Below, piece after piece: positions 19,155 to 27,913 of a stretch of DNA of 64,000 bases. Each line of letters opens with the position of its first letter. Position 1 is the stretch's first letter. Below the pieces are notes generated by a model, which worked only from the letters and a program-made list of their open reading frames with translations, was not told the origin of the DNA and ran no database searches. Source of the stretch: Rhodanobacter denitrificans (lineage in GTDB: Bacteria > Pseudomonadota > Gammaproteobacteria > Xanthomonadales > Rhodanobacteraceae); contig NZ_QFWQ01000002.1 in NCBI RefSeq assembly GCF_003335105.1, positions 248,001 to 312,000 of the forward strand, given 5' to 3'. The translations under genes and the position numbers were made by a program.

Positions 19155-20048
19155 TCAGAGATCCTGGTGATATTGCACGTAAGGCGTGCGTGACTGGTCC
19201 GGTTCCGGGCCAGCCGGCGTATTGGCCGGGGTGCCGGACGACCACAGGTTCTGTGCGCCGACGCTCAGCGAGCCGCGCCACGGCAGACGCCAGGTCACGC
19301 CCAGGTCGATGCTGTTCCAGCGCCGGTCCGCGTTCAGGCTGCCGGGAATGCCGGCCTGCGGCTGCATCGTGCGGCCGATCAGCACGCCGCTCAGCGGGCC
19401 ATGATCGACGCCGAAGCTCAACGCCTTCTGGTCCAGCGTGTTGATGCCGAGCAGGTTGCCCGGCAGCAGATGGACGCGACCGACACTGGCGCCCACGTCG
19501 ATGCCGCTCTTGCTGCCCAGCGCCAACCGGCCATGCGCCTTCAGCTGCGAGCTGCTGTCGAAATCGGACAGCCCGTCGACACCCGGCAGCACGCGCGGCA
19601 ACACCGCATTGTTGTCCGGCGTCTTGCTCGCGCCCACGCTCACGCCGACGCTGTAACGGCCGGCATCGAACGTGGCGCCCACTTCGCTGTCGAGCACGCG
19701 CAGATTCGAATTGGCCCACGAAAGCTCGCTGATCTCGGCGTGCGCCTGCAACTGCGGGCCCAGCCCATATTGCAGGCCGGTCGTCGTCACGCCGGTGGCG
19801 TCCACCACACGCGGAGCCAGCTGGGCATTCCTGCCCAATGCTTCGCCGCCGGTGCTGCGATCCGCCTTGAGCGTCAACAGCTGGCCGTCGGTACCTCGCC
19901 AAAGCGGTACCACCGCACCGGTTGCGCTCACCTGCCCGGTCGGCCGCGCCAGCAGCTGCTGGGCCGTGGCACTGTCGGCGCCCACCGACTGTCCTGCCGC
20001 CGCAAACGGCAGCAGGAGAAACAGCAGCAGGGCAGACAGGCGACGCAT
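19155..20048 (-). CDS. predicted outer-membrane beta-barrel protein of unknown function
   Basis: The product is 297 aa with a signal peptide (RRLSALLLFLLLPFAAAGQS, cleavage near residue 19). The mature part alternates polar and hydrophobic residues in amphipathic strands (for example GRYSVGVSVGAS, HGRLALGSKSGIDVGASVG, NSIDLGVTWRLPWRGSLSVGAQNLW). It ends close to the C-terminus with YVQYHQDL, and this pattern suggests an outer-membrane barrel. I do not recognise a named family. It is divergent from the GAF-GGDEF-EAL gene. On its strand TATACT (complement of 20092-20097), about 45 bases upstream of its ATG, is a plausible -10 element. It converges on the sigma operon, with a shared terminator at 19093-19122. 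Confidence 0.65.
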   Translation of the reverse strand: MRRLSALLLFLLLPFAAAGQSVGADSATAQQLLARPTGQVSATGAVVPLWRGTDGQLLTLKADRSTGGEALGRNAQLAPRVVDATGVTTTGLQYGLGPQLQAHAEISELSWANSNLRVLDSEVGATFDAGRYSVGVSVGASKTPDNNAVLPRVLPGVDGLSDFDSSSQLKAHGRLALGSKSGIDVGASVGRVHLLPGNLLGINTLDQKALSFGVDHGPLSGVLIGRTMQPQAGIPGSLNADRRWNSIDLGVTWRLPWRGSLSVGAQNLWSSGTPANTPAGPEPDQSRTPYVQYHQDL

Positions 20049-20294
20049 GAATTCGAACCCGTGGATCTCGGTGAAGGGATATTCGGGCGACAGTATACCC
20101 CGCTTTACGTTTTACTAACACCCCGGAAACTCGCACCAACTCACAAAATGGCAGGGTTTCCGCGCCTGTTTCGACCCCTGCGCCGCCGCCAGGTTCCCGT
20201 CCGTGAAAACTGGCGAGGGCCTAGGCTTACACGATATAAAGGAGCGCAGCACCGCACCGATCCTGCCAGATCGCACCGGAATCAACCCAGCCCC

Positions 20295-23195
20295 ATGAGT
20301 GCCACGCCGACGATCCGTTCATCCCAGCCGTTTCCGGTGGCGCGGGATCTTGCGGCCCTGCATGAGGCGGTGGAACGCCTGTTCGAGGCCGCCGACGCCG
20401 CCAGCGTGATGGAAATCTGCGAGCTGATGCTGGGCAACTTCGGTATCCAGGGCCGCCTGCGCTGGCGTCGCGGGGACGAGTCCCCGGGGCACCTGACGGG
20501 GCAGATGGAACTGGCCGTGGATCCCCAGGGCCCGCGCACCCTGGTACTGGACTGGGCCGACCTGCCGCTGCCCGAACCCATCCGTGACCGGCTGGACTGG
20601 ATGGGCCGGCTGGTCGGGGCCCGCCTGCGCCAACTCGCCGAGACCAGTCGCCTGTACGAGGCGATCTCGCGGCTGGCGCAGGCCGAGCGGCTGCAGCGCG
20701 CCCTGTACGCTATCGCCGAGCAGGCCGGCGCCGAGCACGACATGCCGGAGATGACGCGCTCGCTGCACGCCATCGTCAGCAGCCTGATGTACGCGGAAAA
20801 CTTCTACATCGTGCTCTACGACGCCGCCACCGACACGGTGCGTTTTCCCTACTACGTCGACATCAAGGACACCGACCCGCCGCCGCCGGACCAGAGCCTG
20901 CCGCTGCATGACATGCTGCACAGCCTGACCTGGAACCTGCTGCAGGAAGGCCGGCCGCTGATGGGTTCGCTCGACGAGTTGCGCCAGCAGTTCAGCAACC
21001 CCCTCGTGCCGCTCGGCCCCAGCTGCGAGCAATGGCTGGGCGTGCCGCTGCTGCGCAGCGGCCGCGTGGTCGGCGGCATCGTGATGCAGAGCTATCGCGA
21101 CGACACGCATTATTCGCAACACGACCTGGAGCTGCTGAACTACGTGGCCCAGCACGTGCAGACCGCGCTGGAACGGCGCGAGGCGCACCTCGAACTGGGC
21201 CGGCGGGTCACCGACCGCACCGCCGCGCTGCGCGAGGCCAACCGCGTGCTGCGCCAGCAGGTGCTGCAGCGCCAGCGCGGCGAGCGCCTGCAGGCCGCGC
21301 TGTTCCGCATAGCCGAACTGGCCAGCGCGCCGGAAAGCCTGGATACGTTCTACGCGGCGGTTCACCAGGTCATCAGCGGCCTGCTGTACTCGCGCAATTT
21401 CTATATCGCGCTGATCGACGAGGAAAGCGGCCACCTCACCTTCCCCTACTCGGTGGACGACGTGGACAGCGTGCGCCTGCCGCGCGCGCATGGCCGTGGC
21501 GCCAGCGAATATGTGCTGCGCCATGCCAAGCCGCTGCTGGCCACGCCGGCCGAACTGGCCCGGCTGGTCGCGCTCGGCGAGATCGCCCACATCGGCGCGC
21601 CCTCGGTATGCTGGCTCGGCGTGCCGCTGATCTGGGGCGGCAAGGCGATGGGCGTGCTGGCGCTGCAAAGCTACTCGCCCGAACATACCTACAACGAGCG
21701 CGACCAGGAGCTGCTGACCTTCGTCAGCTACCACATCGCCAACGCGCTGCAGCGAAAGCAGGCCGCGGCGTCGCTGAAGCACGCCTACGCCGGGCTGGAG
21801 CGTCGCGTCACCGAACGCACCCGTGCGCTGGCGCTGGCCAACCGCGACCTGCGCGAACAGATCGCCGAGCGCGAGCGGATCGAGCGCCGCCTGAAGTACG
21901 AGACCCTGCACGATTCGCTCACCGGCCTGCCCAACCGCACCCTGCTGCTGCAGCGGCTGGAGCAGGCGATGCAGCGCCACCACGCGAACCCGGACGAACA
22001 GTTCGCCGTGCTGTTCATCGACCTGGACCGCTTCAAGGTGATCAACGACTCGGTCGGCCACCTGATCGGCGACGACCTGCTGTTCCAGGTCGGCGGCCGC
22101 ATCCGCGCCTGCCTGAAGACCCGCGACGTGGTGGCGCGCCTCGGTGGCGACGAGTTCGCCGTGCTGCTGGAGGGCATCGTCGACACCCACAAGGCCCGCC
22201 TGATCGCCGAGCGCATCATCAGCGAACTGCACACGCCGTTCCGGCTCGGCACCAAGGAGATCTTCACCTCCGCCTCGATCGGCATCGCGCTGGCCAGTCC
22301 GCACTACCGCCAGCCCGAAGAGCTGCTGCGCGACGCCGACGCGGCGATGTATCACGCGAAGGACGGCGGCCGCCACCGCGCGGCGATGTTCGACGACCGC
22401 CTGCGCCGCGAGGCGCTGTCGCTGCTGGACATGGAGAGCGACCTGCGCCATGCGCTCAGCCGCAACGAGTTCGAGCCGTTCTACCAGCCGATCGTGGAAC
22501 TCGCCGACGGCCGCGTCGTCGGCTACGAGGCGCTGCTGCGCTGGCACCACCCCGAGCGCGGCCTGCTGCCGCCGAACGACTTCCTGCTGATCGCCGAGGA
22601 ATGCGGCTGCGCCGAGGCGATCGACTGGCAGATCTTCGAGCAGGTGTGCACCCAGGCCGTGCGGCTGATCGGCACCGAGGGCTTCATCAGCATCAACGTC
22701 TCCGGCCGGCACTTCCGCTCGGCCGACCTCGACCAGCGCCTGCTCGCGCTGTTCGACCAGTACGCCGTGCCGACGCACTGCATCCGCATCGAGGTCACCG
22801 AGCACGCGCTGCTGGAGAACCCGACCCAGGTCAAGCAGATGCTGCAGAACCTGCGCAGCCATGGCGTCGGCATCTCGCTGGACGATTTCGGCACCGGCTA
22901 TTCCTCGCTCAGCTACCTGCACCAGTACCCGTTCGAGTCGCTGAAGATCGACCGCTCGTTCATCACCGAGCTGCCTCCCGACGACGCCGAGACCCAGGGC
23001 CTGGCGCTGGTGCGCGCGATCCAGGTACTCGCCGATTCGCTGCGCATGAAGGTGATCGCCGAAGGGATCGAGGAGGAATCGCAGCGCCGGGCGTTGCTGC
23101 GGGTCGGCTGCCGCTACGGCCAGGGCTTCCTGTTCGCCGAACCGCAGCCCGCCAGCACCTGGCTCGGCGCGGGCAGGCCGCTGCTTACGGGCTGA
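20295..23195 (+). CDS. GAF-GAF-GGDEF-EAL cyclic-di-GMP signalling protein
   Basis: The product is 966 aa with no membrane segment. Two GAF-type sensor domains (about 135-300 and 335-490) are related to each other: both contain YxxNFYIxLxD and later WLGVPL. Each is followed by a short coiled coil with a VTDRT/VTERT phrase. The GGDEF domain has an intact GGDEF at 617-621, but its I-site position reads KTRD in place of RxxD. The EAL domain has EAL at 745-747, the DDFGTGYSS loop and KIDRSFI, so its phosphodiesterase site looks complete. It may be bifunctional, or one activity may regulate the other. The start ATG 20295 is chosen because coding-type sequence begins there. The 246-base upstream gap is shared with the divergent barrel gene. 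Confidence 0.93.
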   Translation: MSATPTIRSSQPFPVARDLAALHEAVERLFEAADAASVMEICELMLGNFGIQGRLRWRRGDESPGHLTGQMELAVDPQGPRTLVLDWADLPLPEPIRDRLDWMGRLVGARLRQLAETSRLYEAISRLAQAERLQRALYAIAEQAGAEHDMPEMTRSLHAIVSSLMYAENFYIVLYDAATDTVRFPYYVDIKDTDPPPPDQSLPLHDMLHSLTWNLLQEGRPLMGSLDELRQQFSNPLVPLGPSCEQWLGVPLLRSGRVVGGIVMQSYRDDTHYSQHDLELLNYVAQHVQTALERREAHLELGRRVTDRTAALREANRVLRQQVLQRQRGERLQAALFRIAELASAPESLDTFYAAVHQVISGLLYSRNFYIALIDEESGHLTFPYSVDDVDSVRLPRAHGRGASEYVLRHAKPLLATPAELARLVALGEIAHIGAPSVCWLGVPLIWGGKAMGVLALQSYSPEHTYNERDQELLTFVSYHIANALQRKQAAASLKHAYAGLERRVTERTRALALANRDLREQIAERERIERRLKYETLHDSLTGLPNRTLLLQRLEQAMQRHHANPDEQFAVLFIDLDRFKVINDSVGHLIGDDLLFQVGGRIRACLKTRDVVARLGGDEFAVLLEGIVDTHKARLIAERIISELHTPFRLGTKEIFTSASIGIALASPHYRQPEELLRDADAAMYHAKDGGRHRAAMFDDRLRREALSLLDMESDLRHALSRNEFEPFYQPIVELADGRVVGYEALLRWHHPERGLLPPNDFLLIAEECGCAEAIDWQIFEQVCTQAVRLIGTEGFISINVSGRHFRSADLDQRLLALFDQYAVPTHCIRIEVTEHALLENPTQVKQMLQNLRSHGVGISLDDFGTGYSSLSYLHQYPFESLKIDRSFITELPPDDAETQGLALVRAIQVLADSLRMKVIAEGIEEESQRRALLRVGCRYGQGFLFAEPQPASTWLGAGRPLLTG

Positions 23196-23251
23196 GCGCC
23201 CGACGCGGCCGCCGTATCCGGCCGGCCGAAGACCTCCAGTGCGGGGGCTTT

Positions 23252-24151
23252 CTACTGCGCCGTCCCCGGCGCGCCGGGCGCCGCCGCCGTGCTGAGCAGG
23301 TGCTCGGCATCGATGCGGTCGAAGTGGTAGTGCTGCGCACAGAACTCGCAGATCACCTCGATCTCGTCGCCGCGCGCGGCCAGCGCCGCCTCCACCTCGT
23401 CGCGGCCGAGCGAACGCAACATCGCGCTCACCCGCTCGCGGCTGCAGCTGCAGCCGAATGCCAGCGGGCGCGGCTCGAACAGGCGCACCGATTCCTCATG
23501 GTAGAGCCGGTACAGCAACTGTTCCGGCGCGCTGGCCAGCAGTTCCGCCGCGCCCAGCGTGGCGGTCAGGTGCACCACGCGGTTCCACGCATCATCGTCC
23601 TGCACGGCATCGTGGCCGCCCTCGCCCGGCATCTTCTGCAGCATCAGGCCGACCGCGTGCTCGCCGTCAGCGGCCAGCAGGATCCGCGCCGGCAACTGTT
23701 CGGATTGCACGAAGTAGCCTTCCAGCGACGCCGCCAACCCCGCGTGCCGCAGGTCGACCAGGCCCTGGTAACGCTGGCCGCGGTCGACGTTGCCGATGGT
23801 GATCGCCATCACCGCATCGGCCAGCGCATCCAGCGCCAACGGCTCGGGCAGCGGCGCGTTCCAGCGCGCCAGCCCGCGCAGGCGGCCGTGGTCGCTGCAC
23901 TCGGCGAACAGCAGGCGCAACGCGCCGGCGCTCTTCAGCTCGATCGACAGCGCGCCGTCCAGCTTGATGTTGCCGGTCAGCAGCGCGCTCGCCACCAGTG
24001 CATGGCCGAGCAGCGTGTGCAACGCCGGCGGGTAATCGGCGCGACCGGCCACCTCGCGCCAGGCCGGCCCGAGCCGCACCAGGGTTCCGCGTACACCGGC
24101 GCGTTCGAGCAGGAATCGGTGCAGCACGTCTTCGACAGGCAGGTTTTCCAC
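23252..24151 (-). CDS. hslO: Hsp33 redox-regulated holdase chaperone
   Basis: The product is 299 aa when started at GTG 24149-24151. Upstream ATG codons would overlap the divergent mtgA start, so GTG is preferred. The C-terminal zinc switch is present as CSCS plus CEFC (C-x-C and C-x-x-C). These four cysteines bind zinc when reduced and form disulphides on oxidation, turning on the chaperone. The core has LLGHALVASALL, GNVDRGQRYQGLVDL and the EGYFVQSEQLP segment typical of the family. The protein binds unfolded proteins in the cytoplasm during oxidative and heat stress. It is divergent from mtgA with an 85-base gap. Confidence 0.95.
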   Translation of the reverse strand: MENLPVEDVLHRFLLERAGVRGTLVRLGPAWREVAGRADYPPALHTLLGHALVASALLTGNIKLDGALSIELKSAGALRLLFAECSDHGRLRGLARWNAPLPEPLALDALADAVMAITIGNVDRGQRYQGLVDLRHAGLAASLEGYFVQSEQLPARILLAADGEHAVGLMLQKMPGEGGHDAVQDDDAWNRVVHLTATLGAAELLASAPEQLLYRLYHEESVRLFEPRPLAFGCSCSRERVSAMLRSLGRDEVEAALAARGDEIEVICEFCAQHYHFDRIDAEHLLSTAAAPGAPGTAQ

Positions 24152-24236
24152 GGCAAATGTTCTCGTTGAAGTCAGCCCGGACAAATGGGGACGCCGCGGC
24201 GGCAGAACAACGCCCCTTATACTGCCGCATCCTCCC

Positions 24237-24989
24237 ATGCGTACCGCCATGCCCTTTCTGTTTCGCCGTCCGGTGCTGACCCGCCTGCTGCGCGCGCTGG
24301 CGATCCTCGTGCTGGCATGGCTGGCGCTGAGCTGGCTGGTGGTGCTGGTGCTGCGCTTCGTGCCGCCGTGGACATCGGCGGTGATGCTGGAGCGCCAGCT
24401 CGGCGCGTGGCTGCACGGCGAGCAGGATTTCCGCCTGCGCCAGCACTGGGTGCCGTGGCAGCAGGTGTCGAGCTGGGTGCCGCTGGCGATGGTGGCCGGC
24501 GAGGACCAGAAATTTCCCTACCACCACGGCTTCGACCTCGATTCCATCCAGGACGCGCTCGACGCGGCCGACGACGGCAGGCGCCTGCGCGGCGCCAGCA
24601 CGATCAGCCAGCAGACCGCCAAGAACCTGTTCCTGTGGAACGGCCGCAGCTTCGTGCGCAAGGGGCTGGAGGCGTACTTCACCGTGCTGATCGAACTGAG
24701 CTGGCCGAAGCAGCGCATCCTCGAGGTGTACATGAACATTGCCGAGCTGGGCGACGGCATCTACGGCGTGGGCGCGGCCAGCGAGGCGTACTTCCACGTA
24801 TCACCGGCCCAGCTCGGCCCGGCCCAGGCCGCCCGCCTCGCCGCGGTGCTGCCGAGCCCGCGCCGGCTGCACGCCGACCGCCCCAGCGCCTACGTGCAGC
24901 GCCGCACCGGCTGGATCCAGCAGCAGATGGTCCGGCTCGGCGGCCCCGGCTATGTCGAGGGCCGCGCGCCGCCACGTCCGCCGCATTGA
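24237..24989 (+). CDS. mtgA: monofunctional biosynthetic peptidoglycan transglycosylase
   Basis: The product is 250 aa. One N-terminal membrane anchor (about residues 14-42) is followed by a GT51 transglycosylase domain. The domain has the catalytic glutamate region VAGEDQKFPYHHGFD, then GASTISQQTAKNLFLW, RKGLEAYFTVLIE and the RILEVYMNIAELGDGIYG motif. It polymerises lipid II into glycan strands on the outer face of the inner membrane and has no transpeptidase domain. The start ATG 24237 is chosen; ATG 24249 is possible. TATACT at 24218-24223 is a plausible -10 element. It is divergent from hslO; the glycosyltransferase gene starts 62 bases after its stop. Confidence 0.95.
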   Translation: MRTAMPFLFRRPVLTRLLRALAILVLAWLALSWLVVLVLRFVPPWTSAVMLERQLGAWLHGEQDFRLRQHWVPWQQVSSWVPLAMVAGEDQKFPYHHGFDLDSIQDALDAADDGRRLRGASTISQQTAKNLFLWNGRSFVRKGLEAYFTVLIELSWPKQRILEVYMNIAELGDGIYGVGAASEAYFHVSPAQLGPAQAARLAAVLPSPRRLHADRPSAYVQRRTGWIQQQMVRLGGPGYVEGRAPPRPPH

Positions 24990-25051
24990 GCGCGGCTCGC
25001 CTCGCGGCAACCAGTTGGTTAGCATGGCGCCGACTTCCGCAGGTTCCACCC

Positions 25052-25990
25052 ATGCCGCAGCTCACCGTAGTCGTTCCCGCCTACAACGAATCGGCCGTGC
25101 TGCGGTCGTTCCACGAGCGCCTGCGCAAGGTGCTGGACGGCCTGCCGCTGGCGTGTGACGTGCTCTACGTCGACGACGGCAGCCACGACGACACCTGGTC
25201 GATCATCGAGTCGCTGGTCGCCGCCGATCCACGCACCGGCGCGCTGAAGCTGTCACGCAATTTCGGCAAGGAGGCGGCGCTGACCGCCGGACTCGACGCC
25301 GTGCTCGCCGATGCCGCGGTGGTGATCGATGCCGACCTGCAGGACCCGCCCGAACTGATCCCCGCCCTGGTCGAGCAATGGCAGGCCGGCTACGACGTGG
25401 TCTACGCCACGCGCAGTGCGCGCGAGGGCGAGAGCGGCTTCAAGCGCCTCACCGCGGCGGCGTTCTACCGCAGCATGGAGCGCCTGTCCGACACCATGAT
25501 CCCGCGCGACACCGGCGACTTCCGCCTGCTCTCGCGCCGCGCGCTGGACGCGCTGCGGCAGTTGCGCGAACGGCAGCGCTTCATGAAAGGCCTGTTCAGC
25601 TGGATCGGCTACCGGCAGACCGCAGTGCACTACCAGCGCGAGCCGCGCCAGGCCGGCACGACCAAGTGGAACTACTGGCGACTGGGCCAGCTGGCGATCG
25701 AGGGGATCACCTCGTTCTCCACCGCGCCGCTGCGGCTGGCCACCTGGGTCGGGCTGGCGGCGGCCGGGGTGTCCTTCGCCTACGGCGCCTTCGTGCTGGT
25801 CAAGGCCCTGCTCTACGGCGATCCGGTGCGCGGCTACCCCACCCTGATCCTGGTGGTCCTGTTCCTCGGCGGCGTGCAGTTGCTGGCGCTCGGCGTGATC
25901 GGCGAATACCTCGGCCGCAACTACGCCGAAAGCAAGCAGCGGCCGCTGTATTTCATCGAGGAACGGCGCACCCCGCGCGCGCCGCGCTGA
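25052..25990 (+). CDS. GT2 polyprenyl-phosphate glycosyltransferase (GtrB/ArnC-like)
   Basis: The product is 312 aa. The GT2 catalytic domain (about 1-225) has TVVVPAYNES, YVDDGSHDDTW, the SRNFGKEAALTAGLD segment and the metal-binding VIDADLQDPPE. Two C-terminal membrane helices (about 228-255 and 265-292) end with GVIGEYLGRNYAESKQRPLY, a signature of GtrB/ArnC-type enzymes. These load a sugar from a nucleotide donor onto undecaprenyl phosphate at the inner-membrane face, for later transfer to LPS, teichoic acid-like or other glycans. No matching flippase or GT-C gene is adjacent, so the final acceptor is unclear. Start ATG 25052 is the first in frame. Confidence 0.92.
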   Translation: MPQLTVVVPAYNESAVLRSFHERLRKVLDGLPLACDVLYVDDGSHDDTWSIIESLVAADPRTGALKLSRNFGKEAALTAGLDAVLADAAVVIDADLQDPPELIPALVEQWQAGYDVVYATRSAREGESGFKRLTAAAFYRSMERLSDTMIPRDTGDFRLLSRRALDALRQLRERQRFMKGLFSWIGYRQTAVHYQREPRQAGTTKWNYWRLGQLAIEGITSFSTAPLRLATWVGLAAAGVSFAYGAFVLVKALLYGDPVRGYPTLILVVLFLGGVQLLALGVIGEYLGRNYAESKQRPLYFIEERRTPRAPR

Positions 25991-26085
25991 ACCCGGCAGG
26001 GCTTCACGACTTCGCTACACGCCAGCCCGGCCGCGGCGCTAGACTCGCTGCGGGCGGCCCGCCCGGGCCGATGGGAGAGTCCAGC

Positions 26086-26514
26086 ATGAGCCAGGTCAAG
26101 CATCTGCTGCAAGGCAAAGGCAACGCGATCTACAGCATCGCTCCGAATGCACCGGTGCTCGAAGCGATCAAGCACATGGCCGAGCATCGGATCGGCGCCT
26201 TGCTGGTAATGCAGGGCGAGCAGCTGGTCGGCGTCATCTCCGAACGCGACTACGCACGCAAGGTGATCCTGCAGGGACGCTCCTCGTCGCAGACCGCCGT
26301 GTCCGACATCATGAGCGGCACGCCGCTGACCGTCGGGCCGGACACCGACGTGTTCGACTGCATGCGCCTGTGCACCGACAGCCGCATCCGCCACCTGCCG
26401 GTGGTGCAGGGCGGCAAGGTCGTGGGAGTGATCTCGATCGGCGACCTGGTCAAGGCGGTGATCGACGCGCAAGCCGAACAGATCGAGCACCTGCAGCGCT
26501 ACATCACCAGCTGA
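26086..26514 (+). CDS. CBS-domain pair protein
   Basis: The product is 142 aa. Two CBS domains fill the protein (about 8-65 and 73-135): IGALLVMQGEQLVGVISERDYARKV in the first and RIRHLPVVQGGKVVGVISIGDLVKAV in the second. Such stand-alone CBS pairs bind adenosine nucleotides and act as energy sensors or partners of other enzymes. The start ATG 26086 has GGGAGA seven bases upstream. It faces the convergent MFS gene, with a hairpin between them. Confidence 0.9.
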   Translation: MSQVKHLLQGKGNAIYSIAPNAPVLEAIKHMAEHRIGALLVMQGEQLVGVISERDYARKVILQGRSSSQTAVSDIMSGTPLTVGPDTDVFDCMRLCTDSRIRHLPVVQGGKVVGVISIGDLVKAVIDAQAEQIEHLQRYITS

Positions 26515-26541
26515 GGCGGGGCTCGGCAAAGACGAGACCTT

Positions 26542-26561
26542 GCACCGCCGGCTGGCGGTGC
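26542..26561. terminator. hairpin between convergent genes
   Basis: GCACCGCC (26542-26549), loop GGCT, GGCGGTGC (26554-26561). The stem is a perfect 8 bp between the convergent CBS and MFS genes. There is no clear T-tract, so termination strength is uncertain. Confidence 0.45.
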
Positions 26562-26565
26562 CCCG

Positions 26566-27852
26566 TCATGGGAGGTTAGCCGGCTTCTCCGGTGCCAGGT
26601 CGGGCGACCAGCCGGCGCGACGGGCCACCACGGTGGCCAGGGTGGCGACACCGGCGCCGAGCAGGGCCAGCCCGCCGATGCCCCAGCCCAGCATGCGCAG
26701 GCCGTTGACCGCACTGGTCACCACAAAGTCGCCGAACCGCCATACCGCGGTCTCGACGAAATTCTTGCCCTTGTAGCGCGTCTCGCGCGGCACCCGCGTG
26801 TACAGTGCGTCCACCGCCGGTTTGGTCATGCCATAGGCGAAGCCACGCGTGATCACCTGCATCACCGCCAGCAGCGGCACGCTGTAGCCGAAGAACGCAA
26901 AGCTGCCGCCACCGATCAGCGCGACCCCGATCAGCAGGACAACATTCACCAACGCTGGCAGCACCAGTCCCCAGCCGGCACCACGACGAACCAAAAGCCA
27001 CGGCGTCAGGCTCAGCTGCAACACCGCGCCGAGCAGATTGGTAGCCAGATCCAGATCGTTGTAGAACAACGTGCGCGCGACCGTGCTGGTGAAATGCGCC
27101 TTGGCATAGTCCGCCACCAGCGCATAGGCCAGCGTGCCGATGCCATCGCCGAACAACATCAGCAAGGCCATGTAGCGCAGGAACGGACGCGACCACAGCT
27201 CCTTGAGCCCGGCCCACAGCGAGCCGCCGATCGCCGCTTCGCCAGCGCTGCCCGGCTGCTGATCGCGTTGCGCGGAAAGCCGCAGCAGCAACGCCAGCGA
27301 GAGCGTCAGCGCGCACGCAGAAACCACCAACAACGGCGCCACCCCGATCAGCTGCACCAGCAGCCTGGTCACCAGCGGGCCGAAGATCGCGCCAGCCATG
27401 CCGCCCAATGCGATCAGCGAAAACACCCGCCGTGCCTGACCGCTGGAGAAGATGTCCGCCATGAAGCTCCAGAACAGCGACACCACGAACAGGTTGAACA
27501 CGCTGGCCCAGACGAAGAACAGCACGCCCAGCTCGCGCGCGCCGATGCGATCCTGCGCCATGAACGCAGGCACGAACGCGAGCAGGCACAAAATGAAGAA
27601 GCTGTAGCTCCAGCCCAGCAGTTGCCTGCGCGGGAAGCGCGCCACCAGCATGCCGAACACCGGCGTCAGCAGCAGCATCACCACAAACACCGCGCCGTAG
27701 AACAGCGGCAATGACTGCGAGCCGACCGCACCGCTCAGCTGGCCCATGACTGGCCGGATGATGTAGTACGAGGTCATCACGAAAAAAAACGCCAGTGCGG
27801 ACAGCATCGGCGCAGCGGCTTGTTCCACAACGACCTGGCGGTGCAAACTCAC
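26566..27852 (-). CDS. MFS transporter related to NTP/NTP-exchange (Tlc-like) carriers
   Basis: The product is 428 aa when started at GTG 27850-27852, which has GGAAG five bases upstream. The ATG at 27915 would overlap the divergent GMC gene. About twelve hydrophobic helices are visible. The segments TSYYIIRPVMGQLSG, FWSFMADIFSSGQARRVF with IALGGMAGAIFGP, and RETRYKGKNFVETAVWR resemble a bacterial MFS group annotated as ATP/ADP or NTP exchange carriers. In free-living bacteria this group has no established substrate. I therefore call it an uncharacterised transporter of that subfamily. It is divergent from the GMC oxidoreductase gene; the 61-base gap should contain both promoters. Confidence 0.75.
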   Translation of the reverse strand: MSLHRQVVVEQAAAPMLSALAFFFVMTSYYIIRPVMGQLSGAVGSQSLPLFYGAVFVVMLLLTPVFGMLVARFPRRQLLGWSYSFFILCLLAFVPAFMAQDRIGARELGVLFFVWASVFNLFVVSLFWSFMADIFSSGQARRVFSLIALGGMAGAIFGPLVTRLLVQLIGVAPLLVVSACALTLSLALLLRLSAQRDQQPGSAGEAAIGGSLWAGLKELWSRPFLRYMALLMLFGDGIGTLAYALVADYAKAHFTSTVARTLFYNDLDLATNLLGAVLQLSLTPWLLVRRGAGWGLVLPALVNVVLLIGVALIGGGSFAFFGYSVPLLAVMQVITRGFAYGMTKPAVDALYTRVPRETRYKGKNFVETAVWRFGDFVVTSAVNGLRMLGWGIGGLALLGAGVATLATVVARRAGWSPDLAPEKPANLP

Positions 27853-27913
27853 GGGGACTTCCGGCGTGGGGCGCGGCAAGCCTAGCACGCGATACCCGCC
27901 GATCCCGTCACGC

